A stretch of 64,000 nt of DNA, from NCBI GenBank assembly GCA_017860615.1, contig JAGDMU010000006.1, positions 211,448 through 275,447 of the forward strand. Direction: 5' to 3'. Each line of letters opens with the position of its first letter. Within the stretch, counting starts at the first letter, position 1. The DNA is from Pseudomonadota bacterium. GTDB lineage: Bacteria > Campylobacterota > Campylobacteria > Campylobacterales > Sulfurospirillaceae. Both the position numbers and the translations under genes were made by a program. This document shows, in pieces, positions 8,078 through 17,397 of the stretch. A model generated the notes under the pieces. It was given only the letters and a program-made list of their open reading frames with translations. It did not search any database and had not been told where the DNA came from.

Positions 8078-10655
8078 GTTCAGGTTGTCGTAACAACGCT
8101 TCAAGATCCGTTACGCATAAGGGTTTACTAAAGTAATACCCTTGTGCTTCATCGCATCCATTTTCTTTCAAAAAGTCTAACTGCTCTTTCGTTTCAACAC
8201 CTTCAGCAATGGTCTTAAGCCCCAAGCTCTTACCTAATGCAATAATCGTTTTGACGATTTCACGATCCTCTGGGTCAACCGAAATATCGCGAATAAAGCT
8301 TTGATCAATTTTGAGTTTATACACTTTAAATCGCTTCAAATAACTCAAAGAGGAGTACCCTGTCCCAAAGTCATCAATACTAAGGCGTATCCCTTTCTGA
8401 GAGAGCTCATTCATCGTCTCAATCGCGTGAAGAGGGTTTTGTGCTGCAACACTCTCGGTGAGTTCAATCTCCAAATACCACGGTGGAAGTTTCACTTCAT
8501 CGATGATGGTGCTGACAAGTTTGGAGAGATGCGCGTGGTGAAACTGCACTGCGGAGAGATTGACTGACACACTCATGGCTGGAAAACCCATATCCATCCA
8601 TTGCTTCATACGTGTTGCTGCTGTGCGCATTACCCATTCGCCAATTAATAGTATCTGTCCGCTCTCTTCAGCAATCGGTATAAACTCTACAGGTGAAATC
8701 ATGCCAAACTCTGGATGATGCCACCTTATGAGCGCTTCAACCCCTATAATTTTTCCATCACTAAGAGATATTTGAGGTTGATAATGCAAACTCAACTCTC
8801 CTCTGCTATGCGCATAGCGAAGGGCATTTTCAAGGCTTAAAATACGAGCCGAGCGCGTTTGAATCTCCGAAGTAAAGAAGCGATAATTGTTTCTTCCATT
8901 TTGTTTAGCTAAATACATTGCAGCGTCCGCACATTTAAAGAGCGTATCACTATCTTTACCATCATTTGGGTAAAGCGCTATACCAATAGATGCTGTGATA
9001 ATAAGTTCATTTTCTTCCAATTTGATAGGCTGTTCTATGGATTGAAGCAGTCTTTTTGCCATATGGGCGGCATCATCGACACTGACGCCTGGCAAAATAA
9101 CCACAAACTCATCACCACCTTGGCGAGAGAGTGTATCGACTTGGCGTAGAAGTGCTTTTAAGCGTTTAGAAACTTTGACCAACAATTCATCGCCTATGGC
9201 ATGTCCTAAGGTATCATTGATGTTTTTGAAATGGTCGAAATCAATAAAAAGTACTGCCAACTGCTCATTTTGGCGCTCGACAATGCTAAGATCATGTTCA
9301 ATACGAAGACGTAGCTGGAGTTTATTGGGCAGGGATGTGAGAGGATCAAAGTACTCTAATTTTTGGATTTTCTCTTCATTTTCTTTGCGTACTGTAATAT
9401 CACGTGAAATCCCAAGAACGCCTAAAAGTTGGTTCTTCTGATCATACACAGGCGTCTTTATCGTTTCAAAAAGCCCATTATAGCCATCTTCCTTAAAACT
9501 AAGTTCTTCTTCATTACGAACAGGCTCTTTGGCATCCATCGCAATAATATCGTGTGTTCTAAAAAAATCTGCAAGTTGATATTCCACAAAATCATAATCG
9601 CTTTTACCCACAATATCTTTCTCTTTTGCACCAAAAAAACGCTCAAAAGCTTTATTACAAAAAAGATAAATACCATTAGGGTCTTTGAGCCAAATGAGAT
9701 CGGGGATAGCATCTAAAAGCACTTCTAATTGGCGCTCTAGAATATTTTTTTCACCAGTGGTCTGTACCACTTTGGATTCAAGTGCCACTTTAGCAATTTT
9801 AAGCTCCATCAACAACTTTGCCATATAAGCAAGCATCAAGGCAAACACTAAAGCGATAAGCTCACGTAACATAAAAACCATAGGGCTGCCCCACCCTTGT
9901 GTAGGCGCCAATGTAATTGTCCACGAACCATTTGGAACTTCAAACGTATATTCAACAGGGTCAATCTGTTGGGTATGTGTAGACTGTAATATAATCTGTT
10001 TTTCTTTGCTATCAGGATGCATCCGCCATACACTATAGGAGAGTCCATCATGCTCGAGTTGTGCGATTTTAGAATGGTCAAAGATCTCTGAGACACGAAT
10101 GACCGCTAAAACAAAACCCCAAAAGTTCTCCTTGTTGGTATTGTTTTCAAAAACAGGCAAACGACCTACCAACCCAATGCCACCTTGGACCAATTCTAAA
10201 GGTCCTGCTAGGGTTAGTTTTCCGCTATCTCGCGCCAAAAAAGACTCTTTATTTTGCGTTTTGGCTTCAAACAGATTTAGCCCTAATGCTTTTTCATTGC
10301 CTGCAAGAGGTGCTACTTGCTGAATAATCCCACGAGGAGCAATCGCAAGCTCAATCACACCAGGATACGAAGGTAAAATTTCTCTTGCAATCTCTTCAAA
10401 ATTGCGAATAAATCCACCATCATTTTGAGTCAGTAATGCTTGCAATGTATACGTTGAAGAGAGTGCGCGATCGAGGTTAAATTTGATATCATAGCTGTAA
10501 TTAGCCGCAGTGGTATAGACATGTGCACGCTCTTTTTCGGACTCTAAGGTGTGTAAATTAAAAAGAGAAAAAGAGAGCAGAGAAAAAGAGAGTACAAAAA
10601 CAACCACTAAAATTGTTTTGGGATCGCGTAATTGAAGTTTTGCTGATCTATTCAC
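8043..10655 (-). CDS. CHASE-PAS-GGDEF-EAL c-di-GMP signalling protein
   Basis: In 870 residues: a membrane segment (about 14-35), a periplasmic CHASE-like sensor domain, a second membrane segment near 265-285, a PAS domain (about 305-420, LLDAIPDLIWLKDPNG), a GGDEF domain with an intact RQGGDEF signature, and an EAL domain with EALIRWHHPEFG, the NLS motif, the DDFGTGYSSL loop and EGVET. Both enzymatic signatures look intact, so it may make or break c-di-GMP. The start is GTG with GAGGGGG five bases upstream. It is monocistronic. Confidence 0.93.
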   Translation of the reverse strand: MNRSAKLQLRDPKTILVVVFVLSFSLLSFSLFNLHTLESEKERAHVYTTAANYSYDIKFNLDRALSSTYTLQALLTQNDGGFIRNFEEIAREILPSYPGVIELAIAPRGIIQQVAPLAGNEKALGLNLFEAKTQNKESFLARDSGKLTLAGPLELVQGGIGLVGRLPVFENNTNKENFWGFVLAVIRVSEIFDHSKIAQLEHDGLSYSVWRMHPDSKEKQIILQSTHTQQIDPVEYTFEVPNGSWTITLAPTQGWGSPMVFMLRELIALVFALMLAYMAKLLMELKIAKVALESKVVQTTGEKNILERQLEVLLDAIPDLIWLKDPNGIYLFCNKAFERFFGAKEKDIVGKSDYDFVEYQLADFFRTHDIIAMDAKEPVRNEEELSFKEDGYNGLFETIKTPVYDQKNQLLGVLGISRDITVRKENEEKIQKLEYFDPLTSLPNKLQLRLRIEHDLSIVERQNEQLAVLFIDFDHFKNINDTLGHAIGDELLVKVSKRLKALLRQVDTLSRQGGDEFVVILPGVSVDDAAHMAKRLLQSIEQPIKLEENELIITASIGIALYPNDGKDSDTLFKCADAAMYLAKQNGRNNYRFFTSEIQTRSARILSLENALRYAHSRGELSLHYQPQISLSDGKIIGVEALIRWHHPEFGMISPVEFIPIAEESGQILLIGEWVMRTAATRMKQWMDMGFPAMSVSVNLSAVQFHHAHLSKLVSTIIDEVKLPPWYLEIELTESVAAQNPLHAIETMNELSQKGIRLSIDDFGTGYSSLSYLKRFKVYKLKIDQSFIRDISVDPEDREIVKTIIALGKSLGLKTIAEGVETKEQLDFLKENGCDEAQGYYFSKPLCVTDLEALLRQPELIVQKNNSSPQ

Positions 10656-10689
10656 ACAGTCCCCCTCTTCTTAAGCTATAATTATTGTA

Positions 10690-11832
10690 TCAAAAAATTG
10701 CTTTTGTAAGAAGAGATGCAGACGCAAATGCCCACTGAAAATTAAAACCACCCAGTTCACCTGTCACGTCTAACACTTCACCGATAAAATAAAGATCTTT
10801 ACACAGTTTACTCTCAAAGCTAAGAGGATCAATTTCATCGGTGCACACACCACCACGTGTTACTTCAGCCTTAGTATAGCCAAAATTTCCTGCTGGAGCG
10901 AATGTATAAGATTTCAAAGAATAGAGTATTTCACGCTCGTGGGCATTTAGTTTGGATAGAAGTTTATCTTCCATGCCAACCGCATCTAAAAAGGCTTTAA
11001 TCAAACGTCTAGGTAAACCCAATGCGGTGATAATCTGCTTTTTACTCTGCTGTTTAAAAAGAGTATCCATGCTTTGAATATGTGGCAAAAAATCGATGGT
11101 AATATTCCCTTTTTTCCAGTAAAGCGATGCACTGAGCACTGAAGGTCCACTAATGCCTTTGTGCGCAAAAAGAAGATTTTCACTAAAACTTTTTCCTTCC
11201 ACATAAATCGTGACAGGTAAAGCGATACCGCTTAACTCTTTCATCCAAAACTGCTCTTTTTGAAGCGTGAGCCCAACCAGTGCTGGTGCAGGAGTTACAA
11301 GTGTATGCCCAAAATGTTCGGCAACTTTATACCCTATGTCGCTTGCCCCAATGCTCGCATAACTCAGCCCACCACTAGCGACCACCACTTTTTTGGTATA
11401 AATATCGCCTTTGTCTGTATGCACAACAAAATGTTCTTTTTTCTCTACATGAGTCACTTTCGTTGAGAGATAAAAGGTACAGTAGGCTGTCAATCGTCCA
11501 AAAATGGAGACAAGTTCTTTAGCACTGTTGGCACAAAAGATCTGTCCGTGAGCGCGCTCTTCAAGGCGAAGTTGGTGTTTTTTCACAAAAGAGAGTGTAG
11601 AAGAAGCATCAAAAGCAGAGAGAACAGGTTTGATAAATGTTTCATCCCCCAAATAATTCTCTGCTGTTGCAAAACGGTTGGTAAGGTTGCATTTTCCACC
11701 CCCAGAAATCAACAGTTTAGCCCCTATTTTAGGGTTGGCATCCACAAGTGCTACATCATGCCCCTCAAGATGTGAAGCCGCCATGAGAGCACTCGCACCC
11801 GCGCCAATAAAAAGGATATCGTGGATTTTCAC
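10690..11832 (-). CDS. HI0933/YhiN-family FAD-dependent oxidoreductase
   Basis: The 380-residue flavoprotein has the N-terminal dinucleotide fold GAGASALMAA, the family signature ISGGGKCNLTN, an internal TGGLSYA-like segment (VASGGLSYASIG) and the C-terminal FAD motif GEVLDVTGELGGFNFQWAFASA. The family is widespread and its substrate is unknown. The probable start is GTG at 11832. It follows the SIMPL-domain gene by 18 bases and may share its transcript. Confidence 0.88.
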   Translation of the reverse strand: MKIHDILFIGAGASALMAASHLEGHDVALVDANPKIGAKLLISGGGKCNLTNRFATAENYLGDETFIKPVLSAFDASSTLSFVKKHQLRLEERAHGQIFCANSAKELVSIFGRLTAYCTFYLSTKVTHVEKKEHFVVHTDKGDIYTKKVVVASGGLSYASIGASDIGYKVAEHFGHTLVTPAPALVGLTLQKEQFWMKELSGIALPVTIYVEGKSFSENLLFAHKGISGPSVLSASLYWKKGNITIDFLPHIQSMDTLFKQQSKKQIITALGLPRRLIKAFLDAVGMEDKLLSKLNAHEREILYSLKSYTFAPAGNFGYTKAEVTRGGVCTDEIDPLSFESKLCKDLYFIGEVLDVTGELGGFNFQWAFASASLLTKAIF

Positions 11833-11850
11833 ACTAATACACTTTCATGT

Positions 11851-12552
11851 CTATTTTTCATTCACACATGTGTAATTGACCGTTGCATCCAAAGAGAGCG
11901 TTTCATCGCGCAGTATAGGGGCTTCTGTGGGAGTAGACTCTTCTTTCAAAGGTGTATTTGTACGAGAAAGCATACTTTTCATCATCACAGGTTGTGGAGG
12001 CTCACTCCCTTCAAAAGCAACAGCACTTATCATGCAGCGCATCTTTGTCTCTTTTGAAAAAAATAGCGCTTGCTCGTTTGCCATACGCAACAATGATGCA
12101 CGCATTGCAAGACGTGCGCTATTTTGAGCTTTTACACTCACTGCCCATGTCAGAGCGCTTTGATTAATGAGAACAGTCGGTGCTTTGATTTTATGGATAG
12201 CCTCTAAAAGGGCATTGTAATGCTCAATAGACTTAAAATCACACCCAAAAGAGAGAGTACCGCCATAGCCATTAAAAATCTGTTTCTGATCTTTATAACT
12301 GTAACGAGGAGCAAGATAATAGCCACCACCACGGCAAAATTCGCCCTTTGGATCGAACTGTTTTACGGAGGCAACAATGGCATTAAGATGCCCTTTAATC
12401 ACATCGGCACTTTTATGCTCCTCTTCAAAACCAATCTGAGCGCGCAAAACATCGGGTGTCAGCGCTTCAGAAACATGCTCGTTGGTTGTAATGCTCATCT
12501 GCGCCATTGCCAAAAGTGGAACAAGACTTAAAAATAGTAAGGATTTTTTCAT
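11851..12552 (-). CDS. Exported SIMPL-domain (DUF541) protein
   Basis: The 233-residue protein carries a signal peptide (MKKSLLFLSLVPLLAMAQ) and a DUF541/SIMPL-like body beginning with residues that resemble the usual early strand (LRAQIGFEEEHKSADVIKGHLN). A cysteine pair (FCRGGGY and FGCDF) may form a disulfide in the periplasm. The proline/threonine-rich tail is variable. A strong AGGAG lies before the ATG. It sits between trmL and the flavoprotein gene, with short spacing. Function unknown. Confidence 0.75.
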   Translation of the reverse strand: MKKSLLFLSLVPLLAMAQMSITTNEHVSEALTPDVLRAQIGFEEEHKSADVIKGHLNAIVASVKQFDPKGEFCRGGGYYLAPRYSYKDQKQIFNGYGGTLSFGCDFKSIEHYNALLEAIHKIKAPTVLINQSALTWAVSVKAQNSARLAMRASLLRMANEQALFFSKETKMRCMISAVAFEGSEPPQPVMMKSMLSRTNTPLKEESTPTEAPILRDETLSLDATVNYTCVNEK

Positions 12553-12565
12553 GGTAAACTCCTTT

Positions 12566-13045
12566 TTAGGCTAAAGATGTCGCCTTAAACGTTTCAAAAT
12601 TCTGACGAATTGCATCGTAGAGTATGATGCCAGCAGACGTGGCTTGGTTGAGACTTCTGCCAAGTTTTCCCATCGGAATCGTGATGGCATTGTCCCATTT
12701 GAGCTGCATCAGCTCCATCGGAAGACCTGTAGATTCCCCACCGAAAAAGAGAAAATCACCTGGCTGAAATGAAGCTTCAAAATAGGTCTTTTTTGTTTTG
12801 GTGGTCGCAAAAAAGAAATGATCCACTTTGTCTTTATGCGCCTCTAAAAAAACGTCTAAACTCTCCCAAACGGTCACATCCAATAGATGCCAATAATCCA
12901 GCCCCGCGCGCTTCACGGTTTTATCGCTGATCTCAAACATGGTTGGTTTAATGATGTGCAGTTTACAGTCCGCATTAACGCACATGCGCCCAATACTGCC
13001 AGTGTTTTGAGGAATTTGTGGGTGAACTAAAACGATGTTAAACAT
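12566..13045 (-). CDS. trmL: tRNA (cytidine/uridine-34 2'-O)-methyltransferase
   Basis: The 159-residue SPOUT enzyme modifies the wobble base of tRNA-Leu. Visible family motifs are HPQIPQNTGSIGRMC near the start, LFFGGESTGLP, and IPMGKLGRSLNQATSAGI with the knot and SAM-binding loop. Length is typical (about 155-160). GGAGATT precedes the ATG. It follows a structured intergenic stretch behind purU. Confidence 0.93.
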   Translation of the reverse strand: MFNIVLVHPQIPQNTGSIGRMCVNADCKLHIIKPTMFEISDKTVKRAGLDYWHLLDVTVWESLDVFLEAHKDKVDHFFFATTKTKKTYFEASFQPGDFLFFGGESTGLPMELMQLKWDNAITIPMGKLGRSLNQATSAGIILYDAIRQNFETFKATSLA

Positions 13046-13090
13046 AAAATAATCTCCAAATTAACAAAACTGACCACGATCTTCTTTCTA

Positions 13091-13153
13091 CCTCGCAAGA
13101 GGCAAGCTTTAGTGCCTAGTGCAACGTAGCTTTTCGGGCTTTGCCCAAAAAGC
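13091..13153. other. Cluster of hairpins between purU and trmL
   Basis: The 116-bp gap has three inverted repeats: CCTC-GCAA-GAGG (13091-13102), AGGCA...TGCCT (13100-13117), and a long GCTTTT-c-GGGC-ttt-GCCC-a-AAAAGC (13129-13153). The first two overlap and exclude each other. The long hairpin follows purU and could end that operon, but no T-tract follows on the minus strand. It could instead act as an attenuator or stable leader of trmL. Confidence 0.5.
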
Positions 13154-13161
13154 GTGTAGGA

Positions 13162-14010
13162 TCAAAATATAATCGTTTTATTGTCATGAACAAAAATACG
13201 CTCTTCAAATACCAAATCAAGGGCATTTGAAAGGACATTTTTCTCGACACTTCGGCCTGCACGTTGCATATCTTTCCATGTCATTTCATGATTGATGTGA
13301 ATGACATCTTGCGCGATGATCGGACCTTCATCAAGGTTATTATTGACAAAATGCGCAGTGGCTCCAATGATTTTAACACCACGAGAGAACGCTTGTTTAT
13401 AAGGATTTGCGCCGATAAATGCAGGTAAGAATGAGTGATGAATGTTGATCATTTTCTCTTCATAATGACCCACAAATTCACTCGATAAAATACGCATATA
13501 TTTGGCTAAAACGATGTAGTCCACAGTATAAGCACTTAAAACTTCCAAGACTTTCGCTTCGTGTTCGGCTCTGTTTAACCCTTCATGACTGACACAATGA
13601 AACGGGATGTTAAATTTATCGCTCAAACCTTTGAGATCTTCATAGTTTGAGACAATCGCTAAAATGTTTGCATTCAGATCATCGCTGTCGTGTTTGAGCA
13701 AAATGTCACCCAGACAGTGTGTCTCTTTTGTTCCCATCAAAATGATGTCTTTTTTGCGAGCTTCGGCGACATAAATATCTGAATTAGCGGGCAGCATCGC
13801 TTGAAGCGTGCCTTTAAATGCGCTCATATCCATTTCACCGCTGAGTTCCGCTCGCATAAAGAATTTGCCATTGTCGCGATCAACAAACTCATCGTTTTTG
13901 ATGATGTTCAGCTGATACTTAAAGACAACGTCCGCAATACGGTAGATCAAGCCTTTCTCGTCCGAACAGTCAATTTTCAAAATATAATTTTTAGCTACTT
14001 CCATTTTCAT
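13162..14010 (-). CDS. purU: Formyltetrahydrofolate deformylase
   Basis: The 282-residue protein has an N-terminal ACT domain (about 8-85, YILKIDCSDEKGLIYRIADVV) and a C-terminal formyl transferase domain with the catalytic triad region NIHHSFLPAF, GATAHFV and LDEGPIIAQD. It hydrolyses 10-formyl-THF to THF and formate. The ATGA overlap with cca shows close coupling. The cca-purU adjacency matches what is known of Campylobacter. Confidence 0.95.
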   Translation of the reverse strand: MKMEVAKNYILKIDCSDEKGLIYRIADVVFKYQLNIIKNDEFVDRDNGKFFMRAELSGEMDMSAFKGTLQAMLPANSDIYVAEARKKDIILMGTKETHCLGDILLKHDSDDLNANILAIVSNYEDLKGLSDKFNIPFHCVSHEGLNRAEHEAKVLEVLSAYTVDYIVLAKYMRILSSEFVGHYEEKMINIHHSFLPAFIGANPYKQAFSRGVKIIGATAHFVNNNLDEGPIIAQDVIHINHEMTWKDMQRAGRSVEKNVLSNALDLVFEERIFVHDNKTIIF

Positions 14011-15131
14011 GCCTCACACAGTTGTTTTATTTTTTCAATTCGTCTTCTTCGTAACTCTTCGCCGATGGCACGCCCAGAAAATCCATCACGTATCACCTCT
14101 TGGACATTGACATTTCCACTAAAGATTTCATCCCAAATGCCAAGCTTACATGCGCGCTCTTTAATGCCTTCTCGGTAATGACCAAGCCACAATTTGATGG
14201 GCAGTTCAAGGCTTACATGTAAAAGCATCTCATCGCTTACCTCCCCTTCAAAAAAAGGCTGGTATTTGAAGGTTTGCAGGTAATGATTGGGCGCATCAAG
14301 TAGCCTAAACCATTGCAAGGGTTCTTGCTTTAACCTATTGGCTACGATATAAACAAAATAGTAAGGCTTAAGTGCCTCTTCGAAATTTTGCTTGTATCGT
14401 AGCAATTCACGCGCTATCTCAAAAAAACGGTTTTCTACTTTACATGTAAAGCATTTCTCAAAAAGATTCAGTGCGTACATGTAAAACAACCCGTAGTGCA
14501 AATAAGGAGCTTTGAAAAGCTTTTCAAACTCCCATAAAATGCGCGGCTTACTTAAATCACGCAGTGAAATGCTTTGCATCACTTCCAGACTTTTGGACTC
14601 TATCTTAAAGCCAAGGCGCGCACTAAACTGCATGGCTCGAAGCACTCTTAGGCTATCTTCGCGAAAGCTTTGCTCGTCAATCATTTCAAGGCTTTTGCGC
14701 TCAATCGCCTCTTTGCCACCCCAAAAATCGAGCAACTCACCATTGAAAATATTCAGCATCATGGCATTAACGCTAAAATCACGCCTTTTTGACGCTTCTT
14801 TCTCATTTTGGCACACATGCACATCAAAAGCCGTATGTCCAACACCACTTTTACGCTCAACACGAGGCAGTGAAAAGTCAATGTTCCCCAGTTTATACAC
14901 AAAAAAACTTTTGCCAACCCCCACAGCACCAACGCTGTGCATCAATGCTTCAAAAGTAGGAGGTTCAATGTCATACACTTCGATGTCTAAATCATGCAAA
15001 GGCTCATCTAAACAGAGGTCTCGAACACTTCCCCCAACCAAATAGGCTCTCTTGGTATAAGGTTTTAAAAATGCAATGGCATCTTCTATTTGACTTTGGA
15101 AATGCGCGGGGAAAACGCAGTTTAGTCTCAT
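14007..15131 (-). CDS. cca: CCA tRNA nucleotidyltransferase (poly(A) polymerase family)
   Basis: The 374-residue protein starts with the nucleotidyltransferase head (YLVGGSVRDLCL, then HDLDIEVYD carrying the catalytic acids), followed by RRDFSVNAMML and the neck motif EDSLRVLRAMQFSARLGF. It adds or repairs the 3' CCA of tRNAs. It is sandwiched by ATGA overlaps with the CiaD-like gene and purU. Two TTACATGTAA palindromes (14213, 14440) lie inside its coding sequence. Confidence 0.93.
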   Translation of the reverse strand: MRLNCVFPAHFQSQIEDAIAFLKPYTKRAYLVGGSVRDLCLDEPLHDLDIEVYDIEPPTFEALMHSVGAVGVGKSFFVYKLGNIDFSLPRVERKSGVGHTAFDVHVCQNEKEASKRRDFSVNAMMLNIFNGELLDFWGGKEAIERKSLEMIDEQSFREDSLRVLRAMQFSARLGFKIESKSLEVMQSISLRDLSKPRILWEFEKLFKAPYLHYGLFYMYALNLFEKCFTCKVENRFFEIARELLRYKQNFEEALKPYYFVYIVANRLKQEPLQWFRLLDAPNHYLQTFKYQPFFEGEVSDEMLLHVSLELPIKLWLGHYREGIKERACKLGIWDEIFSGNVNVQEVIRDGFSGRAIGEELRRRRIEKIKQLCEA

Positions 15132-15523
15132 TTTTTGTGATTGTCCATCTGCTCCAATTGCTCGTCAATCGTCGCTAAAAGGTACTCTAAAAAATTGAGT
15201 GTCAAATCTATTTTGGCTTCAATATTTTTATTATTGGGCGATTGAAATCCTTCAAAAAGCACTAAAATACGCTCTCTAAGATTGACGTAAAATTGCCTTT
15301 GGCTCTCATTACATGATGTATCTTCTTCTACTGCATCATGCGGCATGGCATACGCTTTAATCGTATTGATCTCTTCAGTAATTTCTAAAAGAGGTTCTGG
15401 TTCAAACTCAACAGTTTCAGATTCACGCTTACGAGGAGGTTGAAGCATTTGTTGTTGCTCTTCCTTGGGTACTACCTCTTCAAGCTCTTTGAGCGTTGAG
15501 AGAATCATATCTTTTAGTTCCAT
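15128..15523 (-). CDS. CiaD-like domain protein
   Basis: This 131-residue protein is acidic at the start and ends with a helical segment, LRERILVLFEGFQSP...LTLNFLEYLLATIDEQL. From memory this closely follows the C-terminal half of CiaD (Cj0788) of C. jejuni, a secreted invasion antigen, and the neighbours (short TPR gene before, cca and purU after) are in the same order. The N-terminal region is not conserved with what I recall of CiaD. In this organism a role in host invasion is unlikely; the ancestral role is unknown. It is embedded in a housekeeping operon. Confidence 0.7.
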   Translation of the reverse strand: MELKDMILSTLKELEEVVPKEEQQQMLQPPRKRESETVEFEPEPLLEITEEINTIKAYAMPHDAVEEDTSCNESQRQFYVNLRERILVLFEGFQSPNNKNIEAKIDLTLNFLEYLLATIDEQLEQMDNHKK

Positions 15524-15527
15524 ATTT

Positions 15528-15776
15528 TCACTTCCATAATTTAACTAGCCAACGCTCAAATTCTAAAAATTCCACTTCTGAGTTCATATTTAAAAAAAAC
15601 TTCTTCATCTCTTCGTCTACACCGAGATACTTCTTACGAATGCCCGACAAACGTTTGATGGCAATTTTTGCCTCTTTATTGTCAGGATTGGCACGTAAAA
15701 GCTCTTTGTAAATCTCCAAAGCCTCATTTTTAAGGCCTTGAAGTTCGTAGATCGAAGCGAGTGTTAGGGTTTTCAT
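15528..15776 (-). CDS. Small TPR-type protein
   Basis: The 82-residue protein begins with one clear tetratricopeptide repeat ([20 protein letters not shown] followed by [18 protein letters not shown]) and a helical tail. Its ATG overlaps the leuB stop (ATGA), and the CiaD-like gene follows after four bases. It corresponds in position to the small gene preceding CiaD in C. jejuni. Probably a protein-protein adaptor; partner unknown. Confidence 0.7.
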   Translation of the reverse strand: MKTLTLASIYELQGLKNEALEIYKELLRANPDNKEAKIAIKRLSGIRKKYLGVDEEMKKFFLNMNSEVEFLEFERWLVKLWK

Positions 15777-16846
15777 AGTTTAGCTACATAATCCGCGATA
15801 ATTGAACCCATTTGAGTTGTAGAGCACACTTCTTTTGCTCCAAAATCCGCTAAATCTTTCGTACGATAACCATCTTTAAGCACTTGCTTAATCGCATTTT
15901 CAATGCGATCCGCCGCCCTACTTTCACCAAGAGCAAAACGAAGCATCATGGAAGCACTTAAAACCGTCGCCAGAGGATTGGCAATGCCTTGACCTGCAAT
16001 ATCTGGAGCGGAGCCGTGAATTGGCTCAAAAAGGCCTACTTTGCCACCAATGGAAGCAGACGGTAAAAGACCGATAGAACCACTGATCATACTGGCTTCA
16101 TCGCTTAAAATATCACCAAAGATGTTGCCCGTTAAGATAACGTCAAACTGGCGAGGATTGCGCACGAGTTGCATCGCGGCATTGTCCACATACATGTGTG
16201 TCAGTTTTACTTCTGGGTACGCTTTAGCGATCTCATTAACGGTATCTCTCCAAAGCTGGCTTACTTCAAGAACATTGGCTTTATCGACAGAACAGACCTC
16301 TTTACGACGTTTCATCGCCGACTCAAACGCAACATGGGCGATACGCTCGATCTCAGGCTTAGTATACACCATCGTGTTATAGCCTTTGAAGCCATCATTG
16401 CCACGCGGTTCACCAAAGTAAATGCCTCCCGTTAACTCACGCACCACGAAAAGGTCAACTCCTTTAAGCACTTCTGGTTTGAGCGTACTGGCATCTAACA
16501 GTTCATCAAAAACAGCTGTTGGACGAAGGTTTGCGAAAAGTCCTAACGATTTACGAAGTTTTAAAAGTCCTGATTCTGGGCGAAATTCACGAGGCAATGT
16601 GTCCCATTTTTGTCCACCGATAGCACCAAAAAGAACAGCATCACTTTTTAAACAGCCTTCAATCGTCTCATCAGGAAGGGGTGTACCTTTAAAATCATAC
16701 GCCACGCCACCCATAAGGTAGTCTTCATAACGTAGCTCAAAATCCTCTTTCGCACACACGCTGTCTAAAACTTTGATCGCTTCATCAATGATCTCAGGAC
16801 CAATACCATCGCCTCTAATAACCGCTATGTTGTAGATTTTTTTCAT
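15773..16846 (-). CDS. leuB: 3-Isopropylmalate dehydrogenase
   Basis: The 357-residue enzyme oxidises and decarboxylates 3-isopropylmalate in leucine synthesis. Clear motifs are [11 protein letters not shown] at the start, the substrate-binding [11 protein letters not shown] and [15 protein letters not shown], the metal-site region [17 protein letters not shown] and the NAD loop [18 protein letters not shown]. It overlaps leuD upstream and the TPR gene downstream by four bases each. Confidence 0.97.
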   Translation of the reverse strand: MKKIYNIAVIRGDGIGPEIIDEAIKVLDSVCAKEDFELRYEDYLMGGVAYDFKGTPLPDETIEGCLKSDAVLFGAIGGQKWDTLPREFRPESGLLKLRKSLGLFANLRPTAVFDELLDASTLKPEVLKGVDLFVVRELTGGIYFGEPRGNDGFKGYNTMVYTKPEIERIAHVAFESAMKRRKEVCSVDKANVLEVSQLWRDTVNEIAKAYPEVKLTHMYVDNAAMQLVRNPRQFDVILTGNIFGDILSDEASMISGSIGLLPSASIGGKVGLFEPIHGSAPDIAGQGIANPLATVLSASMMLRFALGESRAADRIENAIKQVLKDGYRTKDLADFGAKEVCSTTQMGSIIADYVAKL

Positions 16847-17331
16847 TTCTTCATCTCTTTTTGTGCATAATTCATAAGTCCACCAGAAGAAAGTAATTCT
16901 TGCATGAAAGGAGGAATTGGAGTAAATTTATAGGTTGTTGCACCATTCTTAACTTCACCACTCTCCATGGAGATAGCGATGGTGTCGCCCTCTTTAATAG
17001 TATCAGTTTCAGCCAGTTCAAAAATAGGAAGTCCTGTGTTAAACGCATTTCGGTAAAAAATACGTGCAAAACTTTTTGCAACTACCGCACTTACACCCGC
17101 AGCTTTAAGCGCGATGGGAGCGTGTTCACGACTGCTACCACAGCCAAAATTTTCGCCAGCAACGATGATGTCACCCGCTTTGACTTTGCTCACAAACTCT
17201 GGGTCTGCATCTTCCATAACATGTTTAGCAAGTTCTTTAGGATCAGAAGTGTTCAAATACCTCGCCGCAATAATAAGATCAGTGTCGATATTATCGCCAA
17301 AACACCATACTTTTCCGCTAATCGTACTCAT
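16843..17331 (-). CDS. leuD: 3-Isopropylmalate dehydratase small subunit
   Basis: The 162-residue swivel subunit has [20 protein letters not shown], the loop [14 protein letters not shown] and [16 protein letters not shown], all typical of the short LeuD type. It pairs with LeuC, which is not in this window. AAGGAT precedes the ATG. It leads an apparent operon leuD-leuB-TPR-CiaD-like-cca-purU, with no gap longer than four bases and most junctions overlapping. Confidence 0.96.
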   Translation of the reverse strand: MSTISGKVWCFGDNIDTDLIIAARYLNTSDPKELAKHVMEDADPEFVSKVKAGDIIVAGENFGCGSSREHAPIALKAAGVSAVVAKSFARIFYRNAFNTGLPIFELAETDTIKEGDTIAISMESGEVKNGATTYKFTPIPPFMQELLSSGGLMNYAQKEMKK

Positions 17332-17397
17332 TGATTATCCTTAGGGGTCTCTTGATTTCTTAAAATTTTACCCAAAGAGGGTTGTAAAAAAGTTTAA

